Assembly (NCBI GenBank): GCA_002734065.2
Contig: NVXU02000045.1
Span: 124,001-188,000 of the forward strand
Direction of reading: 5' to 3'
DNA length: 64,000 nucleotides
Origin: Fluviicola sp.
Lineage (GTDB): Bacteria > Bacteroidota > Bacteroidia > Flavobacteriales_D > Crocinitomicaceae
A program made the translations under genes and the position numbers. Below are positions 17,838 through 26,448 of the stretch, piece after piece. The notes beneath the pieces were generated by a model, which did not search any database, had not been told where the DNA came from, and was given only the letters and a program-made list of their open reading frames with translations. Numbering within the stretch: the stretch's first letter is position 1; every line of letters starts with the position of its first letter.

Positions 17838-20141
17838 ATGAATATTTCGACAAGACTCAATACGAGCAAAGGATTGATTATTTTAGCCGCAATGGCGTTC
17901 TCTTTTGGGCTTTCTGCTCAGACAGATATAGCCAATGCAAGAACGTTTCCGATAAATCAAACAGTCACTGTTACTGGTGTTGTTACCAACGGAGCAGAAT
18001 TAGGTCAAATTAGATACATGCAAGATGCAACTGCTGGAATCGCAGCCTACGGTGGACCTGTGACGGGTGCTGTGAGAGGAGATTCTGTTACAGTTACTGG
18101 ACCGCTTATTGAATTTGCAGGATTGTTAGAGATTTCAACAGTTGCCTCTATGACCAATCACGGGCAGGCGGTTATTCAGCCAACACCTTTACAAGTTTCT
18201 GTTTTGGCAATCGGAGAACCTTTGGAGTCTCAATTGGTGGTTTTAGAGAACGTAACCTTTGTTCAATCAGGACTTTTCGCAGCAGGAAACAGCACTGTGC
18301 AAGTTACTGATGGTACGAATACAATGGATATCAGAATCAATAGTTCTACCAATATTGCAGGTACAGCTATTCCTACTGGAGCAGTGAGTGTAACGGGCCT
18401 TGTTGGTCAGTACAATACGAATTATCAAATTGTTCCTAGAGATTTGAATGATATAATAACTTATGTAGCTCCGTTGTATGAAATAAACATACTACTTGGC
18501 GGTTCAACTGTGTTTACAGGAGGTAATTATTTAATAGGAAACACGCCTGCAACGACAATCACCATAGAAAATTATGGGACACAAAATTTAGTTGTCTCAG
18601 GAAGTTTATTTTCTGGTGTTAATGCAGCAGCTTTCTCATCGAACATCGGTGCACCAACTATTGCAGGTGGAACTTCTCAGAATTTCACAATCAATTATGT
18701 ACCTTCTGCAATTGGCTCTCATTTTGCAACTTTAGAAATATCTTCTAATGATGCGGATGAGAATCCTTATATAATTAATCTTGAAGGAGCAGGTACAGAT
18801 AACCTTGCAACAGAGCCGACTGCAAGTCCAACGAATGTTACATTCCCTTTAATTGATGCGTACACATTAAATGGTCAGTTCACTGCAGGTACGGGTGCAA
18901 CGAATTATCTTGTTCTTTGGAGCAACGGCGCTGCAGTTACAGGTGTCCCTGCAGATGGAAACACTTATTTAAGAGGTGACATTGTTGGTAATGCAACCGT
19001 TGCATACTCTGGACCAGCTACTTCATTTACACCAAGAGGAATTATTGCCAATCAAAATTATTTCTTTGAGGTCTATGCTTTTAATGGCTCAGGTGGTTTT
19101 GAAAATTATTTAACAACTGCTCCAGCAACAGGTAACACCACTACTACAGGTTCAAATATTGCAGGTTACTACGGAGCAATAACTTCTGTAAATAATACAT
19201 TGGTTTCTGATTTGACGGCTTTGATTAATCCTCATACTTCAGTGACTTACTTCATGTATCTTAATACGATGATGGCGAATTTTGAAGTGCGGGACACAGT
19301 TGGAGGTCAGTCGGTTGTTACTTGTGCTTATTCGGGAGAGAATATAGTGTTTAATGATCCTTTTAATTGGACAGCAACTGGATATAGCCGTGAGCATACG
19401 TATGCACATTCTTGGATGACCTCTTGGCCAGCTGATAGTCCAGAGCTCCCGGAATACAATGATCAGCACAATTTGTATCCAACGAATTTATCTGAGGCGA
19501 ATCAACCAAGAAGTAACTACCCTCTAGGTGTTGTTACAGGAACTGTTTCTCAGTCTTATTTAGAAGGGACGTTAGGTCAATCGGCAACAGGTCAATTAGT
19601 TTATGAACCAAGAGACAAACAAAAAGGTAATGCTGCAAGAGCAATCATGTACATGGCTATTTGTTACGGGTTCAACTTAAACGGAGACCCACAAGCGTCC
19701 AATCAAGATCAAAATTTGTTGAAAACGTGGCACTTGGCAGATTTGCCAGACGATTATGAAATTGCACGTCATGAGTATATATACAGCATCCAAGGAAATA
19801 GAAATCCTTTCATCGATTCTGTAGAATTTGCTTGTCACATTGATTTTGATAACAACTTGTATTTAGGACCTGACTGTTCAGTTTTATCACTGAATGAGCT
19901 TTCTGAAAACAGCATTAAGGTTTATCCAGTGCCAGCAAATGACATCTTAAAAGTAAATGCTGATGGAGAAAACATCACTGCTTACGAGTTAATTGATATG
20001 CAAGGAAGAACAGTTCTTTCAGAATATGACTTATCGACTTTGTCTGTAGAATTGGATGTACGTTCATTACAAGCAGGAAGCTATATCATTAAGGTATCAA
20101 CTTCTAAAGGTTCTGCTCATCAACAAGTAATCATTGAGTGA
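17838..20141 (+). CDS. Secreted multidomain endonuclease I protein with T9SS sorting domain
   Basis: 767 residues. After a signal peptide, an OB-fold-like region spans about 30-215 (VTVTGVVTNGAELGQIRYMQ). A choice-of-anchor-D beta-sandwich follows at about 215-320 (TITIENYGTQNLVVSGSLFS). The endonuclease I domain at about 440-690 has the core REHTYAHSW near residue 516, then the Asn- and His-containing DQHNLYPTNLSEANQPRSN; this family cuts DNA and often RNA with a metal ion. The tail (SIKVYPVPANDILKV to HQQVIIE) is a T9SS type A domain. The next gene starts with GTG overlapping this stop, so translation is coupled to a nucleotidase. Confidence 0.92.
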   Translation: MNISTRLNTSKGLIILAAMAFSFGLSAQTDIANARTFPINQTVTVTGVVTNGAELGQIRYMQDATAGIAAYGGPVTGAVRGDSVTVTGPLIEFAGLLEISTVASMTNHGQAVIQPTPLQVSVLAIGEPLESQLVVLENVTFVQSGLFAAGNSTVQVTDGTNTMDIRINSSTNIAGTAIPTGAVSVTGLVGQYNTNYQIVPRDLNDIITYVAPLYEINILLGGSTVFTGGNYLIGNTPATTITIENYGTQNLVVSGSLFSGVNAAAFSSNIGAPTIAGGTSQNFTINYVPSAIGSHFATLEISSNDADENPYIINLEGAGTDNLATEPTASPTNVTFPLIDAYTLNGQFTAGTGATNYLVLWSNGAAVTGVPADGNTYLRGDIVGNATVAYSGPATSFTPRGIIANQNYFFEVYAFNGSGGFENYLTTAPATGNTTTTGSNIAGYYGAITSVNNTLVSDLTALINPHTSVTYFMYLNTMMANFEVRDTVGGQSVVTCAYSGENIVFNDPFNWTATGYSREHTYAHSWMTSWPADSPELPEYNDQHNLYPTNLSEANQPRSNYPLGVVTGTVSQSYLEGTLGQSATGQLVYEPRDKQKGNAARAIMYMAICYGFNLNGDPQASNQDQNLLKTWHLADLPDDYEIARHEYIYSIQGNRNPFIDSVEFACHIDFDNNLYLGPDCSVLSLNELSENSIKVYPVPANDILKVNADGENITAYELIDMQGRTVLSEYDLSTLSVELDVRSLQAGSYIIKVSTSKGSAHQQVIIE

Positions 20142-20854
20142 GATTAAAAATTAGCATAGCTATTTTATGTGGAGCAGGTCTTTTGGCCTGCTCTTCTGTT
20201 AATATTATTTCTTTAGAGAATCAGCAAATAGCAATTACGCAAGAGTATGAGAAGGCGAATGCTATTGATAGTATCGTTTCTCCCTACCGCATAGAATTGA
20301 ACAAGGAGATGCTCGAAGTCATTGCCTATGCTCCTAAAGATTTTGAACGAGGAAAACCAAACGGAAGTTTGAACAATTGGTCAACGGATGCGATTTATAA
20401 TTCTCAAAAAGAGAAGATAGACAACGCAAAACCATCTTTTTGTTTATTGAATTGGGGAGGACTGAGAAATTCTATCAACCAAGGAGAAGTAACACTTGGC
20501 GATATCTTTAAGTTGATGCCTTTTGACAATGAAATTGTGATTGTAGAATTACCAATGTCCTCATTGACAAAAATTGAGTCTTATCTCAAGAAAAGAAACG
20601 GTGAACCAATATCAGGAGCTAGAATCATGGGTGGAAGCTTCGTTTTCGAGAAGGCAGACAGGAAAAAACATGAAACTTTCTTGGTAGTAACCTCCGATTA
20701 TTTAATGAATGGTGGAGACGACATGACGTTCTTTGAAGATAAAATCAATGTGCAGTATGTCGGAGAATTGATGCGAGATGCTATGATAAGAATAGCAAAA
20801 GAGCAAAAAACACTCGTATGGAATGATGATCAACGAATAATTTTTGAATTATGA
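20138..20854 (+). CDS. Lipoprotein carrying the 5'-nucleotidase C-terminal (nucleotide-binding) domain
   Basis: 238 residues. A GTG start at 20138 overlaps the nuclease stop (GTGA). The N-terminus ends in the lipobox LLAC at about residue 18, so a membrane lipoprotein is predicted. The body matches only the C-terminal substrate-binding half of UshA/5'-nucleotidases: NWGGLRNSINQGEVTLGDIF, then LMPFDNEIVIVELPMS, and the final SDYLMNGGDDMTFF block. The metallophosphatase half is encoded by the next gene, overlapping by four bases (ATGA). The two products probably work together to dephosphorylate extracellular or periplasmic nucleotides. Confidence 0.9.
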   Translation: MRLKISIAILCGAGLLACSSVNIISLENQQIAITQEYEKANAIDSIVSPYRIELNKEMLEVIAYAPKDFERGKPNGSLNNWSTDAIYNSQKEKIDNAKPSFCLLNWGGLRNSINQGEVTLGDIFKLMPFDNEIVIVELPMSSLTKIESYLKKRNGEPISGARIMGGSFVFEKADRKKHETFLVVTSDYLMNGGDDMTFFEDKINVQYVGELMRDAMIRIAKEQKTLVWNDDQRIIFEL

Positions 20855-21756
20855 AAAGAAGAACGTTCGTCAGAAATTCAGTAGTTGTTTCAGGTGGTTT
20901 GCTTGTTGCTCCATCGATTCTTGCTCAATCTTCTAAGAAGAATAAAACGGAGAAGTTGACCATTCTGCACACCAACGATACGCATTCCAACATTGATCCT
21001 TTTCCAGAGAATCATTCTAAGTACCCAGGCAAAGGCGGCGTTGCAAGACGCTATGAGTTAATACAAAAGGTTAGGGCAGAGGAAGAACACGTTTTGTTGC
21101 TCGATGCAGGAGACATTTTTCAAGGAACACCTTATTTCAATAAGTTTGGTGGTGTTCTTGAAATGAAATTAATGACAGAATTAGGTTATGACGTTGCAAC
21201 AATGGGCAACCATGACTTTGATGGTGGATTAGAAGGCTTTGTAAAGGCAAGAAAGCATGCCAAATTTCCATTTGTGTGTTCTAACTATGAATTTAGCAAC
21301 ACACCAATTGATGGTTTTACGCAAGAATTTACCATCATTCAAAAAGGTAAAATTAAAGTAGGCATCTTTGGAATTGGCGTAGAAATGAAAGGCTTAGTGC
21401 CTGACAATAAATACGGAGAAACGAAATACCTCGACCCCATAGAAATTGCAAATGACAGAGCTGAAGAATTGAAACGAAAAGATTGCGACCTCGTAATTTG
21501 CTTATCACATCTAGGTTACGAGTATGGCAGTGAGAAAGTTTCTGACAGAATTCTTGCGCAGAAAACAAAAAACATTCACCTCATTATAGGGGGTCACACG
21601 CATACATTCTTAGACAAACCAACGGAAGAAAAAAATCTCATTGGCGAGACGGTCTTAGTCAACCAAGTCGGTTGGGCAGGCATCAATGTGGGAAGAATCG
21701 ATTTCGATTTCGAGCAAAAAATGTTTGCGAAAAAGGATGTGATTGTGGTGAAATAG
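20851..21756 (+). CDS. 5'-nucleotidase metallophosphatase subunit
   Basis: 301 residues. The N-terminus MKRRTFVRNSVVVSGG resembles a Tat signal (RRTF), followed by the dinuclear-metal phosphoesterase domain: LTILHTNDTHSNIDPF, LLLDAGDIFQGTPY, TMGNHDFDGGL and the late GGHTHTF. This is the catalytic half of UshA/5'-nucleotidase without its C-terminal domain, which is supplied by the gene just upstream. It overlaps that gene by ATGA. Together with the nuclease and receptor it could turn DNA or nucleotides into nucleosides and phosphate. Similar two-gene splits occur in other Bacteroidota from memory, so this is probably a lineage trait. Confidence 0.92.
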   Translation: MKRRTFVRNSVVVSGGLLVAPSILAQSSKKNKTEKLTILHTNDTHSNIDPFPENHSKYPGKGGVARRYELIQKVRAEEEHVLLLDAGDIFQGTPYFNKFGGVLEMKLMTELGYDVATMGNHDFDGGLEGFVKARKHAKFPFVCSNYEFSNTPIDGFTQEFTIIQKGKIKVGIFGIGVEMKGLVPDNKYGETKYLDPIEIANDRAEELKRKDCDLVICLSHLGYEYGSEKVSDRILAQKTKNIHLIIGGHTHTFLDKPTEEKNLIGETVLVNQVGWAGINVGRIDFDFEQKMFAKKDVIVVK

Positions 21757-21786
21757 TGTGAAGGAAGATTTTAGGACTTTTAGACG

Positions 21787-21834
21787 AAAGAAAAAAGACT
21801 AAGTTTGTTACAGAAAACAAGTCTTTTTTCTTTT
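21787..21834. terminator. Bidirectional terminator between the nucleotidase and lpd
   Basis: AAAAAAGACT (21791-21800) pairs with AGTCTTTTTT (21820-21829), with A and T tracts on both flanks and partly complementary loop arms. It can end transcription of both convergent genes. It is followed by two GCGWAGCGGTCT-type direct repeats at about 21836 and 21861. Confidence 0.75.
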
Positions 21835-21878
21835 AGCGAAGCGGTCTTAAAGTCTTTAAGCGTAGCGGTCTAAAAACC

Positions 21879-23270
21879 CTACAAATGAATCACTTCATCA
21901 TAAGCTGCTGCTGCAGCTTCCATAATTGCTTCCGACATCGTTGGGTGAGGATGAACCGTCTTAATCAATTCATGTCCTGTGGTTTCCAATTTGCGAAGAG
22001 CAACTAATTCTGCAACCATTTCGGTTACGTTAGCGCCAATCATGTGGCCTCCCAATAATTCTCCATATTTGGCATCGAAAATTAACTTGACAAATCCTTC
22101 TTTTGCTCCTGCAGCGCTTGCTTTTCCAGATGCAGAGAATGGAAACTTACCAATCTTGATATCACGTCCTTCTTCTTTTGCTTGAGCTTCTGTCATACCA
22201 ACAGATGCAATTTCGGGAGAACAGTAAGTACAACCTGGGATATTTCCGTAATCCAATGTGTCAGGATTCTTTCCTGCAATTTTCTCGACGCAAATAATTC
22301 CTTCTGCCGAGGCAACATGCGCCAGAGCAGCCGTTGGAATTACATCTCCAATTGCGTAATAACCAGGAAGATTTGTTTGGTAATAATCATTCACCAAAAT
22401 GCGACCTCTATCGGTTACAATTCCTAAATCTTCTAATCCTATATTCTCAATGTTTGCTTCAATTCCGACAGCAGAAAGAACAATATCGCATTCAATTTTT
22501 TCTTCACCTTTAGCCGTTTTTACTGTTGCAACACATCCTTTTCCAGAAATGTCAACCGACTCCACCGACGCTTTTGTCATCACCTTAATCCCAGATTTCT
22601 TGAATGATTTCAACAGTTGTTTTGACACATCTGCATCTTCAATAGGAACGATGTTCGGTAAATATTCTACAACCGTAACTTCCGTTCCGATAGCATTGTA
22701 GAAATAAGCGAACTCAACACCGATAGCACCAGAACCAACGATAACCATTTTCTTAGGTTGCGTTTTTAGTGTCAATGCTTCTCTGTATCCAATTACTTTC
22801 TTTCCATCTTGCGGCAAGCTTGGCAATTGCTTTGAACGAGCTCCTGTTGCGATAATCACACCTTTACTCGCTGAATATTCGGTTGTTTTTCCTTTATCGT
22901 CAGTGACGGCAACTTTTTTTCCTGCTTTTAGTACTCCGGTTCCCGAAAGAACATCAATTTTATTCTTTTTCATCAAAAATTGAATACCATTACTCATGCC
23001 ATTGGCAACTTCACGACTTCTTGAAACCATTGCTCCGAAATCTGCCTCAGCCCCTTTCACTGTGATTCCATAATCACTCGCATGTTGCAAATATTCAAAA
23101 ACGTTGGCACTTTTTAAAAGCGCTTTTGTTGGAATACAACCCCAATTAAGGCAAATTCCACCCAAAGATTCACGTTCAACAATCGCCGTTTTAAGACCTA
23201 ATTGAGAAGCGCGAATTGCGGCAACATAACCACCTGGACCACTTCCAACAACAATAATATCGTAACTCAT
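21879..23270 (-). CDS. lpdA: Dihydrolipoyl dehydrogenase (E3)
   Basis: 463-residue FAD disulfide oxidoreductase that reoxidises dihydrolipoamide of the 2-oxoacid dehydrogenase and glycine-cleavage complexes with NAD+. The FAD-binding IVVGSGPGGYVAAIRASQLG, the redox disulfide CLNWGCIPTK, the NAD-binding IVGSGAIGVEFAYFYNAIG, the second FAD motif YAIGDVIPTAALAHVASAEG and the catalytic HPHPTMSE near the C-terminus are all intact. It is a single gene; E1 and E2 genes are not in this window, which is common because one E3 serves several complexes. On the minus strand TACCTTCG (23292-23299), one base off the -7 consensus, lies upstream of the start. Confidence 0.97.
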   Translation of the reverse strand: MSYDIIVVGSGPGGYVAAIRASQLGLKTAIVERESLGGICLNWGCIPTKALLKSANVFEYLQHASDYGITVKGAEADFGAMVSRSREVANGMSNGIQFLMKKNKIDVLSGTGVLKAGKKVAVTDDKGKTTEYSASKGVIIATGARSKQLPSLPQDGKKVIGYREALTLKTQPKKMVIVGSGAIGVEFAYFYNAIGTEVTVVEYLPNIVPIEDADVSKQLLKSFKKSGIKVMTKASVESVDISGKGCVATVKTAKGEEKIECDIVLSAVGIEANIENIGLEDLGIVTDRGRILVNDYYQTNLPGYYAIGDVIPTAALAHVASAEGIICVEKIAGKNPDTLDYGNIPGCTYCSPEIASVGMTEAQAKEEGRDIKIGKFPFSASGKASAAGAKEGFVKLIFDAKYGELLGGHMIGANVTEMVAELVALRKLETTGHELIKTVHPHPTMSEAIMEAAAAAYDEVIHL

Positions 23271-23342
23271 AATGTTCTAATTTGATAGGTGCGAAGGTAA
23301 AAAATAATTATCAATTATTCGTCAATTTTTCGACAACTATTA

Positions 23343-23371
23343 CTTGGTTGCCGAAGTTTATCGAGGTGCAA
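23343..23371. repeat. Dispersed 29-bp intergenic repeat, copy A
   Basis: A 29 bp sequence beginning CTTGGTTGCCGAAGTTTATC and ending GAGGTGCAA is identical here and at 32447-32475. Weaker relatives lie near 9866 and 37340. All copies are intergenic and sit beside CTCAATACTC-like runs. The function is unknown. Confidence 0.75.
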
Positions 23372-23461
23372 TACTCTATCCTCTTGTTCAATACTGTGTA
23401 ATTGTTAATTACTCCTTGACAATTACTAATTGATAATTGATAATTGTTAATTGATAATAAC

Positions 23462-23469
23462 TATTTTTG
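23462..23469 (+). promoter_or_regulatory. -7 box of purL
   Basis: TATTTTTG matches TAnnTTTG exactly and is followed by CAAC, with the next in-frame ATG at 23491. Because a start point would fall near 23475, the upstream TTG at 23467 lies inside the promoter and cannot be the start codon, which supports the ATG at 23491. The DNA just upstream is an AT-rich run of TAATTGATAATTG-type repeats. Confidence 0.6.
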
Positions 23470-23490
23470 CAACATCATTTTAGTAGAACT

Positions 23491-25752
23491 ATGGAAAGCA
23501 CAATGCAAAACAGCCTATCCCATGAGAACAGGGAAGCAACTCTCGACGAAGCAATAGAATTAGGACTTCTCGCAGAAGAATTTGAGATGGTTAAAGGAAT
23601 TTTAGGACGAACACCTAACTTCACAGAGACTGCGGTCTATTCTGTGATGTGGTCGGAACATTGTTCATATAAAAACTCCATTCATTGGTTGAAACAATTG
23701 CCAAAAGACGGTCCTCACATGCTCGTGAAAGCGGGAGAAGAGAATGCAGGTTTGGTAGATATCGGTGATGGTTTGGGTTGTGTTTTTAAAATAGAATCAC
23801 ACAATCACCCGAGTGCTTTGGAACCTTATCAAGGTGCAGCAACAGGTGTCGGAGGAATTAATCGTGATATTTTTACCATGGGTGCTCGCCCAATTGCGCA
23901 AATGAATTCTTTGCGTTTTGGTGACATTACTAAAGACAGAACAAAATGGCTCGTTAAAGGAGTCGTAAAAGGTATTGGCGATTATGGAAACGCATTCGGT
24001 ATTCCTATCGTAGGTGGTGAAGTGTTTTTTGATAGTTCTTACAACACCAACCCATTAGTCAACGCATTTTCCGCAGGAATTATGGACCCTAAGAAGGTTA
24101 TTTCTGCAACCTCTGCAGGAGTTGGAAATCCAGTATTTATTGTTGGTTCTTCTACCGGTAAAGACGGAATTGCGGGTGCGGCTTTTGCATCGAAAGACAT
24201 TACAGAAGATTCCGCCAATGATTTGCCTTCTGTGCAAGTAGGAGATCCTTTTATGGAGAAATTACTGCTTGAAGCGACGATGGAATTAGCAGACACCGAC
24301 GCAATCGTTGGAATGCAAGACATGGGAGCAGCGGGAATTACTTGTTCTTCCTGTGAAATGAGTGCTGCAGGTGAGAATGTTGGTATGGATATCAACCTTG
24401 ATTTAGTTCCAAAACGTCAAGAGAATATGAAACCTTACGAAATTCTTCTTTCAGAATCTCAAGAGAGAATGTTGGTGGTTGTGGAGAAAGGAAAAGAGCA
24501 AATCGTTAAAGATATTTTCGATAAATGGGATTTGCACGCCGAGGAAATCGGCACTGTGACTGAAGGAGGGCGAGTGCGTTACTTTATGGGAGGAGAGATT
24601 GTTGGAGATGTTCCAGCAGAATCACTCGTTCTTGGAGGAGGTGCACCAGTCTATGAAAGAGAATACACAGAACCTGCTTATTACCAAGAATACAAGAAGT
24701 TTTCAATAGACAACATTGAGCAACCAGAAGATTTAAAAGAGGTTGCATTTCAATTGTTACAGAATCCGAATATTGCCTCTAAAAATTGGGTCACAGATCA
24801 GTACGATTCTATGGTGGGTACTAAAACAATGACAACTAACCGTCCTTCGGATGCTGGTATTGTGAACATTAAAGGAACAAACAAAGCATTGGCAATGTCG
24901 GTGGATTGTAATTCTCGTTATGTAAATGCAGACCCTAAAATCGGTACGATGATTGCCGTTTCTGAAGCCGCAAGAAATATTACCTGCGCTGGAGGAAATC
25001 CAAGTGCAATCACCAATTGTTTGAATTTTGGAAATCCTTACAATCCGGAGTCATTCTGGCAATTTGTTGGAGCCATAAAAGGAATGTCAGAAGCATGTTT
25101 GAAATTCAATACACCAGTAACTGGCGGAAATGTTTCTTTCTACAATCAAACATCAATTGACGGAGTAGAAATTCCCGTTTTTCCAACACCAACTATCGGA
25201 ATGATAGGTATTGTTGAAGATAAAGACAACATAATGACTTTGGATTTTAAAGACAAAGGCGATTTAATCTTTATCATTGGCCGTTCGTATGATGACATTT
25301 CTTCTTCAGAATATTTGGTGTCTTATCACGGTGTTACAGAATCACCAGCACCTTATTTCAACCTTGAAGAAGAGTTCGAAATGCAACAATGTGTGAAAAA
25401 ATTAATTCTCAATAAACATATTAATGCCGCTCATGACATTGCAGATGGCGGATTATTCGTAACTTTGACTGAAATGTCTATTCCAAGAGAATTAGGCTTT
25501 GACATTGTTACTGATTCTGAAGTGAGAGAAGATGCTTTCTTATTCGGAGAAGGACAAGGAAGAGTAATTGTCACTGTCAATGAAGATCAAGAGGATGATT
25601 TCTTAGAATCAATGATGAATTCTAAAGTGAACTTTACCTTATTAGGTCACGTTACACAAGGAAAGATGATGATTGATGATGAGCATTATGGTTTTATAAA
25701 AGAAGCAAAGACACTCTTTAACGAAGCACTTGCGAAGCAGATAGAAAATTAG
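23491..25752 (+). CDS. purL: Phosphoribosylformylglycinamidine synthase subunit PurL (small, PurQ-dependent type)
   Basis: ATP-dependent amidation of FGAR to FGAM in purine synthesis, working with the glutaminase PurQ and PurS. About 754 residues, the length of the multi-subunit PurL rather than the 1,200-1,300 residue fused enzyme. Motifs: [36 protein letters not shown], the duplicated-half signature [15 protein letters not shown], and [18 protein letters not shown]. The start is set at ATG 23491 (MESTMQ) because the longer reading starts inside the -7 box; ATG at 23503 is also possible. purQ and purS are not seen nearby. Confidence 0.95.
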   Translation: MESTMQNSLSHENREATLDEAIELGLLAEEFEMVKGILGRTPNFTETAVYSVMWSEHCSYKNSIHWLKQLPKDGPHMLVKAGEENAGLVDIGDGLGCVFKIESHNHPSALEPYQGAATGVGGINRDIFTMGARPIAQMNSLRFGDITKDRTKWLVKGVVKGIGDYGNAFGIPIVGGEVFFDSSYNTNPLVNAFSAGIMDPKKVISATSAGVGNPVFIVGSSTGKDGIAGAAFASKDITEDSANDLPSVQVGDPFMEKLLLEATMELADTDAIVGMQDMGAAGITCSSCEMSAAGENVGMDINLDLVPKRQENMKPYEILLSESQERMLVVVEKGKEQIVKDIFDKWDLHAEEIGTVTEGGRVRYFMGGEIVGDVPAESLVLGGGAPVYEREYTEPAYYQEYKKFSIDNIEQPEDLKEVAFQLLQNPNIASKNWVTDQYDSMVGTKTMTTNRPSDAGIVNIKGTNKALAMSVDCNSRYVNADPKIGTMIAVSEAARNITCAGGNPSAITNCLNFGNPYNPESFWQFVGAIKGMSEACLKFNTPVTGGNVSFYNQTSIDGVEIPVFPTPTIGMIGIVEDKDNIMTLDFKDKGDLIFIIGRSYDDISSSEYLVSYHGVTESPAPYFNLEEEFEMQQCVKKLILNKHINAAHDIADGGLFVTLTEMSIPRELGFDIVTDSEVREDAFLFGEGQGRVIVTVNEDQEDDFLESMMNSKVNFTLLGHVTQGKMMIDDEHYGFIKEAKTLFNEALAKQIEN

Positions 25753-25785
25753 TAGATTCGAACTTTAAAAGTTACCAAAAATATT

Positions 25786-26445
25786 ATGATGGAATACAAT
25801 ACATCACGTAATAAGTTATTATTGCCTGAATATGGACGAAATGTTCAGAACATGATTGCGCACGCAATGGAGATAGAGAATAGTGAAGAAAGAAACAGTG
25901 CTGCAAAAGCAATCATTGAAGTAATGGGACAATTAAACCCTCACTTGCGTGATGTGGACGATTATCGCCATAAATTATGGGCACACTTATTCATCATGTC
26001 GGATTTTAAGCTGGATGTTGATTCTCCTTATGAAATCCCTACAGCGGAAGGTTTGTCTGAGAAGCCTGGAGAAATGCCTTACCCAAAAGGGAAGATTAAA
26101 TTTGGGCATTTTGGTCAATACACACAGAAAATTTTAGACACAGTAAGTGAAATTAAAGACGAGAAAGAACGTGCTTACATGACCCACGCAATGGGAAATT
26201 TCATGAAGAAGCAATACCTTGTGCATAACAATACCTCTGTTGACAATAGTCTAATTGCGAAACAGCTAAACAGAATGTCTGATGGTATTTTAACCATGGA
26301 AAATCCTGAAGAAGAGTTAGTCAGCACCAATCAGTTGCTCAAAACCTTAGGATTGAACAACAATCAGAATAACAATAACAATAATCGCAACAAGAACAAT
26401 CGCAACAAGAAACAACAGTATCAAAAGAAGAAATTTAAGAGATAA
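25786..26445 (+). CDS. DUF4290 family protein
   Basis: 219 residues. The conserved core YNTSRNKLLLPEYGRNVQNM to LRDVDDYRHKLWAHLFIMSD and PYPKGKIKFGHFGQYTQK identify DUF4290, a Bacteroidota family with no known function to my knowledge. No signal peptide, probably cytoplasmic. The C-terminal 30 residues are a low-complexity tail of Asn followed by Asn/Arg/Lys (runs of N, then RNKKQQYQKKKFKR), highly basic and likely disordered, which would suit nucleic-acid binding. It lies just upstream of murA with three bases between them, so the two are probably co-transcribed. Start at 25786 or 25789 (ATGATG). Confidence 0.88.
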   Translation: MMEYNTSRNKLLLPEYGRNVQNMIAHAMEIENSEERNSAAKAIIEVMGQLNPHLRDVDDYRHKLWAHLFIMSDFKLDVDSPYEIPTAEGLSEKPGEMPYPKGKIKFGHFGQYTQKILDTVSEIKDEKERAYMTHAMGNFMKKQYLVHNNTSVDNSLIAKQLNRMSDGILTMENPEEELVSTNQLLKTLGLNNNQNNNNNNRNKNNRNKKQQYQKKKFKR

Positions 26446-26448
26446 TCA

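Noticed and set aside
23467-23490. An upstream TTG start for PurL
   Set aside because: It lies inside the TAnnTTTG promoter box, and the extra residues MQHHFSRT are not family-like.
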